Translations under genes and position numbers: made by a program
Notes under the pieces: generated by a model
Databases searched by the model: none
Told to the model about the DNA's origin: nothing
The model's input: the letters and a program-made list of their open reading frames with translations, nothing else
In this document: in pieces, positions 6,298-13,272 of the stretch
Layout of the letters: every line of letters begins with the position of its first letter
How positions within the stretch are numbered: position 1 is the first letter of the stretch
Origin: an uncultured Collinsella sp.
Lineage (GTDB): Bacteria; Actinomycetota; Coriobacteriia; Coriobacteriales; Coriobacteriaceae
Direction: 5' to 3'
Assembly (NCBI GenBank): GCA_900548255.1
Contig: URKH01000014.1
Location: 1 to 33,742, forward strand
DNA: 33,742 nucleotides

Positions 6298-7696
6298 AAA
6301 GTTCTCCCTGATCGAAGTCATCCTTTCGGTTATCTGCGTCGTGTTTACCATCGAGGCGGCGGCTCCGGCATCTGCCATGGGCAACGTGCAGTTCTTCTGG
6401 TGGATCTTCCTTATCATTACGTTTTTGCTTCCCTATGGTCTGGTGGTGGCCGAGCTGGGTACGGCGTTTGATTCCGAGGGCGGCCTGTACGATTGGGTTC
6501 GCTTGGGCCTGGGCGACCGTTGGGGCGCCCGTTGCTCTTGGTGCTACTGGGTTAACTTTCCGCTGTGGGTGGCAAGTATCGCCTGCATGTTCCCCAGTGT
6601 CATTAATGCGGTGTGGGGTATCGAGTTTTCACTCGGGATCCGAATTGCCATCGAGATTGCCTTTGTGTGGGGCGTCACGGTCATGGCAATGCAGCCGGTG
6701 GCCGAGGCAGATTGGGTTATGGACGGCGGCGCCGTCATCAAGGTGCTCATTACCGCTGTGGTGGGAATCGTCGGCATTTGGTTTGCCTGCAATAACGGCT
6801 TTGCCAACGACATGTCATTTAAGACCTTCATTCCAGATCTGGGCGACACCAATTCGTTGACGTACCTATCGATTATCCTGTTCAACTTTATGGGCTTCGA
6901 AGTGGTCGCGACTTTTGCCAGCACGATGAAGAACCCGTCGCGCGATATCCCCAAGGCGGTTATTGCCGGTGGCGTGGCCATTGCGGCAATTTACATCATT
7001 TGCGGCATTGGCATTGGAGCCGCGGTTCCCACCGAGCAGCTTTCACTCGATTCGGGCATTGTGGACGCAGTCGCCGCTATGGTGGGGCGCACCCACCCGC
7101 TGACGATGGTCGTGGGCGTGGCCTTTTTGGTGACGCTGTTCGCCAATATGATCTGCTGGAGCTTTGGCGTCAACAACGTAGCGAGCTATGCCGCGCGCCA
7201 TGGCAACATGCCGCGTCCCTTTGCGTTGGTGTCCAAAAAGACCGGCATGCCCAACGGCTCGGCGCTCATTAACGGCTGTTTTGCCAGCCTGGTGCTGCTG
7301 CTCCAGATTCCGCTGGGTGAGGGTTCCGACGTCTTTTGGGTCTTCTTCTCGATGAACGTCGTCTTTCTGCTCATGAGCTATATCCCGATGTTCCCAGCGT
7401 TTTGGCGCCTGCGCAAATACGACGATCGCCCGCGCGTGTTCCGCGCGCCCTTCGAGGGCAAGGTGCTTGCGGTGGCACTTGCGATTCCCGTGGTGGAGCT
7501 TGTGCTTTCGATTGTTGCTACGATTGTGCCGCTCAACAGCTCACCTGCCGAGATGGCAAAGTTGCCGATCCTCGTGGGCGTGGTGATTGGTGTGTTGCTG
7601 GGCGAGGTTTCGCGCCTCATATCGCGCCGCGGCCGAAGCGTCGACAATCCCGGCGTTGGTGCACGGGGGTCAGGTTACTTTGCACCAAAACAGTAA
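6287..7696 (+). CDS. Second APC-family antiporter, paralogue of AguD
   Basis: A 469-aa, roughly 12-TM APC transporter. It is colinear with the product of 2633-4072: the shared parts include FFWWIFLI-TFLLPYG, the VVAELGT segment, YDWVR-GLGD-WGAR and FNFMGFEV. It follows the agmatine genes, so it probably moves agmatine, putrescine or a related amine. Codon use is less C-ending than aguD's, suggesting lower expression or older divergence. AGGGGG lies eight bases before the start. Unlike the others it sits behind its own structured leader. The last dozen residues (GARGSGYFAPKQ) are encoded inside a repeat-like hairpin. Confidence 0.82.
   Translation: MAGKKFSLIEVILSVICVVFTIEAAAPASAMGNVQFFWWIFLIITFLLPYGLVVAELGTAFDSEGGLYDWVRLGLGDRWGARCSWCYWVNFPLWVASIACMFPSVINAVWGIEFSLGIRIAIEIAFVWGVTVMAMQPVAEADWVMDGGAVIKVLITAVVGIVGIWFACNNGFANDMSFKTFIPDLGDTNSLTYLSIILFNFMGFEVVATFASTMKNPSRDIPKAVIAGGVAIAAIYIICGIGIGAAVPTEQLSLDSGIVDAVAAMVGRTHPLTMVVGVAFLVTLFANMICWSFGVNNVASYAARHGNMPRPFALVSKKTGMPNGSALINGCFASLVLLLQIPLGEGSDVFWVFFSMNVVFLLMSYIPMFPAFWRLRKYDDRPRVFRAPFEGKVLAVALAIPVVELVLSIVATIVPLNSSPAEMAKLPILVGVVIGVLLGEVSRLISRRGRSVDNPGVGARGSGYFAPKQ
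7656..7688. repeat. Small hairpin with GGGTCAGG loop in the antiporter 3' end
   Basis: TTGGTGCA (7656-7663) and TGCACCAA (7681-7688) flank CGGGGGTCAGGTTACTT. The plan is that of the GGGACAGG-loop hairpins at 95-131, 8010-8042, 8584-8619, 10936-10974 and 29261-29287. Confidence 0.5.
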
Positions 7697-7732
7697 GCGC
7701 CGCGAGTTGCGCAGCGCTTGGTGCATCTTGGA

Positions 7733-7924
7733 TTACTGTTCGCGGTGCTCGGGATCGGAAACGAGCTTAGGCGCAAAGTAGGGGACGTGGCCCAGGTAGG
7801 GGCAGCCGTCCGAACGCTCCTCGACGACACAGGGGACGTCATTGTAGGTAAGTGAGTCGCTCAGGTGGACGATGGCCTTGGCGGCAGGGGCAACGAGTAT
7901 TTTGAGCAGTGCGATAGGCGCCAT
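7733..7924 (-). CDS. Small protein of unknown function (63 aa)
   Basis: Convergent with the antiporter gene. The start is the ATG at 7922-7924, preceded by AGGAAAGGAG at five bases, an excellent ribosome site that is the main reason to accept it. The N-terminal half is mildly hydrophobic (MAPIALLKILVAPAAKAIVH) and could be a weak membrane or amphipathic helix. The C-terminal half has two Cys (VPCVVEERSDGCPY) that might form a disulphide or bind metal. I do not recognise a family and assign no function. Confidence 0.6.
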   Translation of the reverse strand: MAPIALLKILVAPAAKAIVHLSDSLTYNDVPCVVEERSDGCPYLGHVPYFAPKLVSDPEHREQ

Positions 7925-8009
7925 GGCATCTCCTTTCCTGCATGCGACCCGTGTTTTAGCGCGAATGTGTACGCCGCAAGTCTAACATCCCGCCGCGGAG
8001 AGCTCCAAA

Positions 8010-8042
8010 CCACCACAAAGGGGACAGGCACCTTTGTGGTGG
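8010..8042. repeat. REP-like hairpin with GGGACAGG loop
   Basis: CCACCACAAAG (8010-8020) pairs perfectly with CTTTGTGGTGG (8032-8042) around GGGACAGGCAC. About 15 bases further on, CCAGATAATACCTG recalls the CCAGATAAAACCTG found in the dispersed repeat copies. Confidence 0.6.
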
Positions 8043-8146
8043 ATTTGGGGTTTGACCAGATAATACCTGTTATCGCTCCCAGGCAGTCGTCGGGGACGTT
8101 CTAAAACGGTTATAGGTTACTATCCAATAACGCCTCTGAACTGGGC

Positions 8147-8215
8147 TACTATTAGATTATGGAAAACACTACTGCAAGATTATGGCAAATGATACTGTCA
8201 GATTATGGCGTGTGC
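8147..8215 (+). repeat. Three tandem 23-bp iterons
   Basis: Three head-to-tail units of exactly 23 bp (8147-8169, 8170-8192, 8193-8215) share TACT, three variable bases, then an invariant AGATTATGG. A 23-bp period puts the sites on roughly the same face of the helix, as for a DNA-binding protein. No protein-coding gene starts just downstream. Confidence 0.75.
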
Positions 8216-8369
8216 TGCTGTAGTCGTCGGGGGCCTGCCTTATGAGCGCCGGCATGGTGCGAACTGCCATCGCTGCCCGCTACAGCGAGTAGCAAGCGGG
8301 CAAAACCGCCTCAAAACCAGCGCGAACAACCGCCGCGAAGAGGATCGGACCCCTTTCGCGGCGTTTTTT
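8216..8369 (+). ncRNA. Candidate small RNA ending in an orphan terminator
   Basis: A strong intrinsic terminator (CGCCGCGAA at 8331-8339 with TTCGCGGCG at 8355-8363, then six T) points in the plus direction, but no plus-strand gene lies upstream for over 600 bp. Between the iterons and the terminator is a further hairpin (TGCCC 8274-8278 and GCTAC 8279-8283 with GTAGC 8289-8293 and GGGCA 8298-8302). A transcript starting near the iterons would be about 150 nt. No promoter is clearly seen and no RNA family is recognised. Confidence 0.35.
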
Positions 8370-8387
8370 GCCTATCTGGAGCGCCTC

Positions 8388-8518
8388 AAAACCAAGTGAG
8401 TAGGCTTTTTTGGATCTGCCGAGCACATCACGACAAGTGCTCAATAAAACCGCAGGTCAGCGCTGTGGCGATTTGGGGTGTGCTCGGCCTCCTGCAAAAA
8501 GTCTACTCACTTGGTTTT
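8388..8518. repeat. 131-bp imperfect inverted repeat
   Basis: The outer 40 bases on each side are complementary apart from several mismatches: AAAACCAAGTGAGTAGG at the left against CTACTCACTTGGTTTT at the right, and GCCGAGCACA (8418-8427) against TGTGCTCGGC (8479-8488). The right end overlaps the start of dispersed repeat copy 2, so that repeat is joined here to an inverted partner that copy 1 lacks within this window. Confidence 0.75.
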
Positions 8519-8620
8519 GGCTGCTAGAAGACCGCCGCGAGGGAAGGCAACTTTCTCGCGGCGGTTGGCGTTTGCCCAGATAAAACCTGCCAAAATAAAC
8601 CTGTCCCTTTTTGGCATGTC
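8491..8620. repeat. Dispersed intergenic repeat, copy 2
   Basis: A direct repeat of 1-131, with the same order of blocks and the same central CCGCCGCGAGGG hairpin (8531-8565) that can serve as terminator for the minus-strand acetyltransferase. The T-run is weaker than in copy 1 because GGCGGTTTTTGGC became GGCGGTTGGC. Confidence 0.85.
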
Positions 8621-8681
8621 CCTTTTGGCGTGGCTGATTGGTTTGGGCTGTTTTGGAGAAAGCCATGAGGCGGCACTCAGG

Positions 8682-9332
8682 CTAATCCTGCGTGTCGCCT
8701 CCGTACATGTAGACGATAAAGCCGTCGCCGGTGTCTTGGCTGTGATCCTCCAGGATGCGCTTCATGTTGAGGTGCTCGTAGAACTGCCAGTCAGAGTTGC
8801 AGTCGCTCATCAGGAAGAATTTGGTGCAGCCTGTCTTGCCGAGCTCGGCGCGCGCAAGGTCGATGAGCGCGCGGCCGAGTCCCTTGCCCTGCCACTCGGG
8901 CACAATGATGATCAGGTTGAGCTGGCCCTGGGCATACTCATTGCCCGTGGCGGCAAAGCGGTCGGCCGTTGCCTTCTCACGGCTGTCGCCAAAGAGCGAG
9001 CCCTCGAGCTTGGCGTCGGCAGTCTTTGCCATCTCGGTTGCCTGGGCGAACATCTCGTCGTAGCAGGGTACCCACGTGGGGTTGGTACGCGGCTTGCCGT
9101 TCTCGAAGATGCCGATGCAGCAGGCGGCGATAATGCGGCCCTCGGCCTCGGCGACGAGTGCGATAGGGGAGCGCTGCAGCTGCATGGCGATGTTGAAGCG
9201 CGCGCAGAAATCGGCAGCTTCGACGTCGCCGCGGTTGCGTAGCGTGTTGCACCACAGCTGGTTGTAGATGGCGGCGATGCCGGTCAGGTCATCAAGCGTG
9301 GCGGCGCGCAGGGTTACGTTGTCAAGGCTCAC
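8682..9332 (-). CDS. GNAT-family N-acetyltransferase
   Basis: A 216-aa protein that should transfer an acetyl group from acetyl-CoA to an unknown amine. The acetyl-CoA loop is QGKGLGRALI in the C-terminal half, after a strand IIIVP, followed by LARAELGKTG and the QFYEHLNMKRI stretch typical of GNAT motif B. Length is at the long end for a single GNAT domain; residues 70-130 are an insertion (CYDEMFAQATEMAKTADAKL). The start is a GTG at 9330-9332, preceded by AAGGAG. It is monocistronic, so the substrate cannot be guessed from neighbours. Confidence 0.85.
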   Translation of the reverse strand: MSLDNVTLRAATLDDLTGIAAIYNQLWCNTLRNRGDVEAADFCARFNIAMQLQRSPIALVAEAEGRIIAACCIGIFENGKPRTNPTWVPCYDEMFAQATEMAKTADAKLEGSLFGDSREKATADRFAATGNEYAQGQLNLIIIVPEWQGKGLGRALIDLARAELGKTGCTKFFLMSDCNSDWQFYEHLNMKRILEDHSQDTGDGFIVYMYGGDTQD

Positions 9333-9454
9333 GGAGGCTCCTTCCAGGTAGGGTCAGGCCACCTCTGAGTGTGACATGGGCGCACCGCCGCTGCAGCAAC
9401 CATTCGGCAGACGAGCCCGATCCTTCGGGGGCGGAGGAAAAGGGATCACGAGGA

Positions 9455-9510
9455 TAGTCATTGGGGACGTTCTTAAACGACTAGTCAAACAAGAACGTCC
9501 CCAACGACTA
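9455..9510. repeat. REP-like palindrome
   Basis: A 20-base arm at 9455-9474 pairs with 9491-9510 (19 of 20), containing TTGGGGACGTTCTT. A third fragment GGAACGTCCCCAA lies at about 9545. The rest of 9333-9711 shows no gene, only this repeat and a GCCGACCG hairpin near 9645-9670. Confidence 0.7.
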
Positions 9511-9711
9511 CCCCAAGGAATGTCCCAGACTGCCGGCAGGAAAGGAACGTCCCCAACTGCCGCATCTCCGCGGATATGAGACTGAGCCGAAGGCGTCGAT
9601 GACATGCCGGGGGCGGACCGGGACGGGTTTAACGGCAGGCTCCGCCGACCGATTGCAAGCGGTCGGCGGGGCCATTGTGGCCCTTGACAGTGGATTGGGT
9701 CATATGAGCGA

Positions 9712-9811
9712 GCGGGTCGCATTTGAGACAAGGTGACGTGAAACGAAAGGGCGCTGACCTTCTGGTCGCGCCCTTGAAGTTGAACGTCAGATTGTCTCAA
9801 ATGCGGCCCGC
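9712..9811. terminator. 100-nt inverted repeat after the DAHP synthase gene
   Basis: GCGGGTCGCATTTGAGACAA (9712-9731) is complementary to 9792-9811 at 19 of 20 positions. Inside is a second stem in which AAGGGCG and GACC pair with GGTC and CGCCCTT. It begins four bases after the stop of the minus-strand aro gene. It has no proper T-run, so it may be a mobile palindrome that also protects the mRNA end. Confidence 0.55.
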
Positions 9812-9815
9812 GTAA

Positions 9816-10847
9816 CTAAACACGCTCCGCGATCTCGTGGATGAGGTAGTCGGTCTTTTCCCAGCCCAGGCACGGGTCGGTGATCGACTTGCCAAAGACG
9901 CCGCCGTCAACCGGCTGGTTGCCGTCCTCAAGGTAGGACTCGATCATAAAGCCCTTGACCAGCTTGGAGATGGGTTCGTTGCGGCGGCAGCTGTCGAGCA
10001 CTTCCTTGCAAATGCGATGCTGCTCCAGCGGACGCTTGCCCGAGTTGTCATGGTTGCAGTCGATAATCGCCGCCGGGTTGGCGTAGCCGGCGTGCTCGGT
10101 GTAGCGCTCGGCCAGACGCTCCAGGTGCTCGTAGTGGTAATTGGGGTAGGTGCGACCGTCGAGGCCGATGTAGCCGCGCATAACGGCGTGCGCGAGCGGG
10201 TTGCCGTCGCACTCGACTTCCCAGTTACGGAAGATAAAGCTCTGATGCGCCTGGGCGGCGTAGATGGAGTTGAGCATGACGGTGGTGGAGCCGGCGGTGG
10301 GGTTCTTCATGCCTACCGGCACCGAAATGCCGCTCGACACCAAGCGATGCTCCTGGTTCTCAACCGAGCGCGCACCCACGGCGACATAGCTCAGCAGGTC
10401 GACGAGGTACTGGTAGTTCGACGGGTAGAGCATCTCATCGGCGGTAAAGAAGCCGGTCTCCTCGATGACACGCAGGTGCATGTGGCGGATGGCCTTGACG
10501 CCCTCGAGCAGGTCGTCGGGAGCCTCGGGGTCGGGGTTGTGCAGCAGGCCCTTGTAGCCGGTGCCCTTGGTGCGCGGCTTGTTGGTGTAAACACGCGGGA
10601 TGATGATGAGCTTGTCCTTGACCTCCTCGGCGGTTTTGGCCAGGCGGTTCATGTACTCGAGCACCGAGTCCTCGCGATCGGCAGAGCACGGGCCAATGAT
10701 GAGCACCTTGCGTGCGTCCTCGCCGGTAAAGACCTTGGCGACCTCGGCATCGAATGCCTGCTTCTTGGCAGTAAGCTCGGCGGAAAGCGGCATTTCCTCG
10801 CGGATCTCCATGGGGATCGGCAGCCTGCGTTTGAATTCCATGGCCAT
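9816..10847 (-). CDS. aroF: 3-deoxy-7-phosphoheptulonate (DAHP) synthase, class I
   Basis: A 343-aa enzyme joining phosphoenolpyruvate and erythrose 4-phosphate, the first step of the shikimate pathway. AroFGH-type motifs are LIIGPCSADRED, PRVYTNKPRT, GYKGLLHNPDP, SVPVGMKNPT, CNHDNSGKRPLEQ and GFMIESYLEDGNQP near the C-terminus, with metal ligands expected in the Cys of GPCS, the His of DCNHDN, and the Glu and Asp of the last two. The start follows AAAGGAGG at six bases. Monocistronic. Feedback specificity (Phe, Tyr or Trp) cannot be told, so the aroF/G/H choice is nominal. Confidence 0.92.
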   Translation of the reverse strand: MAMEFKRRLPIPMEIREEMPLSAELTAKKQAFDAEVAKVFTGEDARKVLIIGPCSADREDSVLEYMNRLAKTAEEVKDKLIIIPRVYTNKPRTKGTGYKGLLHNPDPEAPDDLLEGVKAIRHMHLRVIEETGFFTADEMLYPSNYQYLVDLLSYVAVGARSVENQEHRLVSSGISVPVGMKNPTAGSTTVMLNSIYAAQAHQSFIFRNWEVECDGNPLAHAVMRGYIGLDGRTYPNYHYEHLERLAERYTEHAGYANPAAIIDCNHDNSGKRPLEQHRICKEVLDSCRRNEPISKLVKGFMIESYLEDGNQPVDGGVFGKSITDPCLGWEKTDYLIHEIAERV

Positions 10848-10935
10848 ACGGGGCCTCCTTTATCAATTAACGGCAACAATTGGCGAATTCTCGAATGCTC
10901 GGCATTATCCGCTGTCGCACGCTAAAGTGCAAGCG

Positions 10936-10974
10936 AAACCTACCGAAAAGGGACAGGTTTATTTCGGTCGGTTT
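10936..10974. repeat. GGGACAGG-loop hairpin, inverted copy of the repeat end
   Basis: AAACCtACCGAAA (10936-10948) pairs with TTTCGGTcGGTTT (10962-10974) around AGGGACAGGTTTA. On the minus strand the loop and the flanking CCAGATAAAACC match 86-131, but the stem bases have changed on both sides (CTGCC to CGACC), keeping the pairing. A separate hairpin (ATGTCG...CGCCGG with CCGGCG...CGACAT) follows at 10986-11024. Confidence 0.6.
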
Positions 10975-11054
10975 TATCTGGGGAAATGTCGGCACTCGCC
11001 GGAAGGGGGGCCGGCGTACGACATGCTGGAGCAAGTTGGATCTTCTGTGGCATA

Positions 11055-11292
11055 CCCCGTGGACAAAAAATGGCAAATATGAGTACTGTTGCTAGCTTAG
11101 TATCATATCGACCTTATAAGATATTAGACACAACAGTAGATATGTTCATTAACGTTGGCACGCAGAAGCATGCTACCGGGCGTTTTGATCAATTTGAAGG
11201 CATATCTAGGCCGCAAAGACGTCGTTTGGGGCAGTTTTGGCTGTTACTAAAAAGGTGACAGTACTCATATTTGCCATTTTTTGCCCACGGGG
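11055..11292. mobile_element. MITE-like element with 35-bp terminal inverted repeats
   Basis: The 35-base left end (11055-11089, starting CCCCGTGGACAAAAAATGG) is complementary to the right end (11258-11292) at 34 of 35 positions. The inside, about 170 bp, is AT-richer than its surroundings and carries no transposase. A 62-codon open frame starting in the left end has no ribosome site. No target duplication is evident. It fits a non-autonomous transposon moved in trans. Confidence 0.7.
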
Positions 11293-11352
11293 TCTTGAGG
11301 GAGAGCGTCAATCAGGTTCCAGGGGAGGCGTTTCGAGGCCCAAAGGACACAA

Positions 11353-11384
11353 AACGGGGGCGCAGGTTGTCCTGCGCCCCCGTT
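11353..11384 (-). terminator. Terminator of the marR-ABC operon
   Basis: AACGGGGGCGCAGG (11353-11366) pairs perfectly with CCTGCGCCCCCGTT (11371-11384) with a 4-base loop. On the minus strand it is followed by TTTTG, about 30 nt after the stop of the last gene. Confidence 0.85.
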
Positions 11385-11415
11385 CTCGGGCGTTATTCGT
11401 TCCCTGCGGCAGAAT

Positions 11416-13272
11416 TTACGCCGCTTCGTCGAACTGCGAGTTGTACAGGTCGGCGTAGAAGCCGCCTTGGGCGAGCAGCTCATCGTGCGTGCCCTTCTCG
11501 ACGATGTCGCCGTCGCGAATTACCAAGATCACGTCGGCGTTGCGGATCGTGGACAGGCGGTGCGCGATGACAAAGCTGGTGCGGCCCTGCATCAGCGCAT
11601 CCATGGCGCGCTGAATGAGCTCCTCGGTGCGGGTATCCACGTTGGAGGTCGCCTCGTCCAGAATCAGCGCCGGGCGGTCGGCCAAAATGGCGCGAGCGAT
11701 GGTCACGAGCTGGCGCTGGCCCTGCGACAGGTTCGTGCCTTCCTCATTGATCATAAAGTCGTAGCCGCCGGCGAGCGTATGGATAAAGTGATCGCAGCGC
11801 GCTGCGCGTGCAGCTGCCTCGACCTCGGCATCGCTCGCGTCGGGGCGTCCGTAGCGGATGTTCTCGCGGATGGTGCCGTTAAACAGCCAGGTATCCTGCA
11901 GCACCATGGCAAACTCGCCGCGAAGTGCCGCGCGGTCCCAGTCGCGCACGTCGATGCCCTCGACGCGTAGCGAACCGTCGTCCACATCGTAGAAACGCTG
12001 CAGCAGCTTGATGAGCGTGGTCTTTCCAGCGCCGGTGGGACCGACGATGGCGATGGTCTGGCCGGGCTGCGCCTCGCAGCTAAAGTCGTGGATGATGGTC
12101 TTGTCCGGCGTGTAGCCAAACTTGACATGGTCAAACTCCACGTGGCCAGGGCGCTTCTCGGGGATCTGTGCGTCGACCTTCTGCTCCTCCTCGGGCGCTG
12201 CCAAGAACTCAAAGACGCGCTCGGTGGCGGCGGCCATCGACTGCATCGTGTTACTCACGTTGCCCAGCTGCTGCACGGGTTGCGTAAAGTTGCGCACGTA
12301 CTGGATAAAGCTCTGGATGTCACCGGGCGTGGCATTGCCGGTCAGTGCGAGCTGTGCGCCTACCACGACAACGCCCACGTAGCCCATGTTGCCCACCAAG
12401 CTCATAAGCGGCATCATCAGGCCCGACAGGAACTGCGAGCGCCAGCCGCTAATAAAGAGACGGTCGTTCTCCTTATCGAACTCCTCGATCGAGGCCTCGG
12501 CGCGGTCGAACACCTGAATGACGTTCTGGCCGGCAAAGTCCTCCTCGATAATGCCGTTGACGGTGCCCAGGACCTGCTGCTGCTCGCGGAAGTACGGCTG
12601 CGAGAAGTGAATCATCACCATCAAGATAATCGCGGCGGCCGGCAGCGTGAGCACGGTGACGCCGGTGAGCGGCAGGCTGATCGACAGCATCATGACGAGT
12701 ACGCCGATAATCTGCGTGATGGACGTGATGAGCTGCGTCACGCTCTGGTTGAGCGACTGGCCGAGCGTATCGACGTCGTTGGTAATGCGGCTGAGCACGT
12801 CGCCCTTGCTGTGGCCGTTGAAGTAGCTCATCGGTACGACGGCGATCTTGGCGGCGATCTCCTTGCGCATGCGGTAGCAGATCTTTTGCGTAACGCCGGT
12901 CATGAGCCAGCCCTGGATCAGGCTGCAGGCAGAGCTCGCCAGGTACAGGCAGAGCAAAAAGCCGAGCGTCTTGGCGATCCAGTTAAAGTCGACATCGCCG
13001 GTACCGTTGACCTTGGCAACCAGGCCTTCGAACAGCTTGGTCGTAACCTGGCCGAGCACCTTGGGCCCCACAATGTTAAAGATGACCGAGCACACGGCAA
13101 AGGCGACGGCGGCAAACACGGCAACCTTGTGTTGGCCGATATAGCCGAGCAGCTGCCGAATGGTGCCCTTAAAGTCCTTGGCCTTTTCGCCGCGGCCCAT
13201 GCTGCCCATACGACCCATGGGGCCACGCTGGCGGGTGGGTTTGGGAATCTGAGTCTTGGTCTCGTCTGCCAT
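11416..13272 (-). CDS. ABC exporter half-transporter, canonical Walker B partner
   Basis: A 618-aa type IV ABC exporter subunit: an N-terminal basic tail, six TM helices (about residues 40-345), then a nucleotide-binding domain with Walker A GPTGAGKTT, signature LSQGQ (in NLSQGQRQL) and Walker B LILDEATSNVD with the catalytic Glu, followed by the H-loop in FVIAHRLST. The signature has Gln where the usual motif has Gly. With the upstream subunit it should form a heterodimer. Its ATG overlaps the TAA of that gene (TAATG), so translation is coupled. Multidrug or peptide export is the family norm; the substrate is unknown. Confidence 0.92.
   Translation of the reverse strand: MADETKTQIPKPTRQRGPMGRMGSMGRGEKAKDFKGTIRQLLGYIGQHKVAVFAAVAFAVCSVIFNIVGPKVLGQVTTKLFEGLVAKVNGTGDVDFNWIAKTLGFLLCLYLASSACSLIQGWLMTGVTQKICYRMRKEIAAKIAVVPMSYFNGHSKGDVLSRITNDVDTLGQSLNQSVTQLITSITQIIGVLVMMLSISLPLTGVTVLTLPAAAIILMVMIHFSQPYFREQQQVLGTVNGIIEEDFAGQNVIQVFDRAEASIEEFDKENDRLFISGWRSQFLSGLMMPLMSLVGNMGYVGVVVVGAQLALTGNATPGDIQSFIQYVRNFTQPVQQLGNVSNTMQSMAAATERVFEFLAAPEEEQKVDAQIPEKRPGHVEFDHVKFGYTPDKTIIHDFSCEAQPGQTIAIVGPTGAGKTTLIKLLQRFYDVDDGSLRVEGIDVRDWDRAALRGEFAMVLQDTWLFNGTIRENIRYGRPDASDAEVEAAARAARCDHFIHTLAGGYDFMINEEGTNLSQGQRQLVTIARAILADRPALILDEATSNVDTRTEELIQRAMDALMQGRTSFVIAHRLSTIRNADVILVIRDGDIVEKGTHDELLAQGGFYADLYNSQFDEAA

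Noticed and set aside
8147..8215. CRISPR array
   Set aside because: Only three units with a 9-bp invariant part and short, partly similar in-between bases; period of 23 is too short and no cas gene is present.
9354..9800. Minus-strand open frame in the gap before DAHP synthase
   Set aside because: It runs through two palindromic repeats, lacks a ribosome site and shows no protein-like pattern.
11070..11258. 62-codon ORF inside the MITE-like element
   Set aside because: It starts within the inverted end, has no ribosome site and no recognisable motif.
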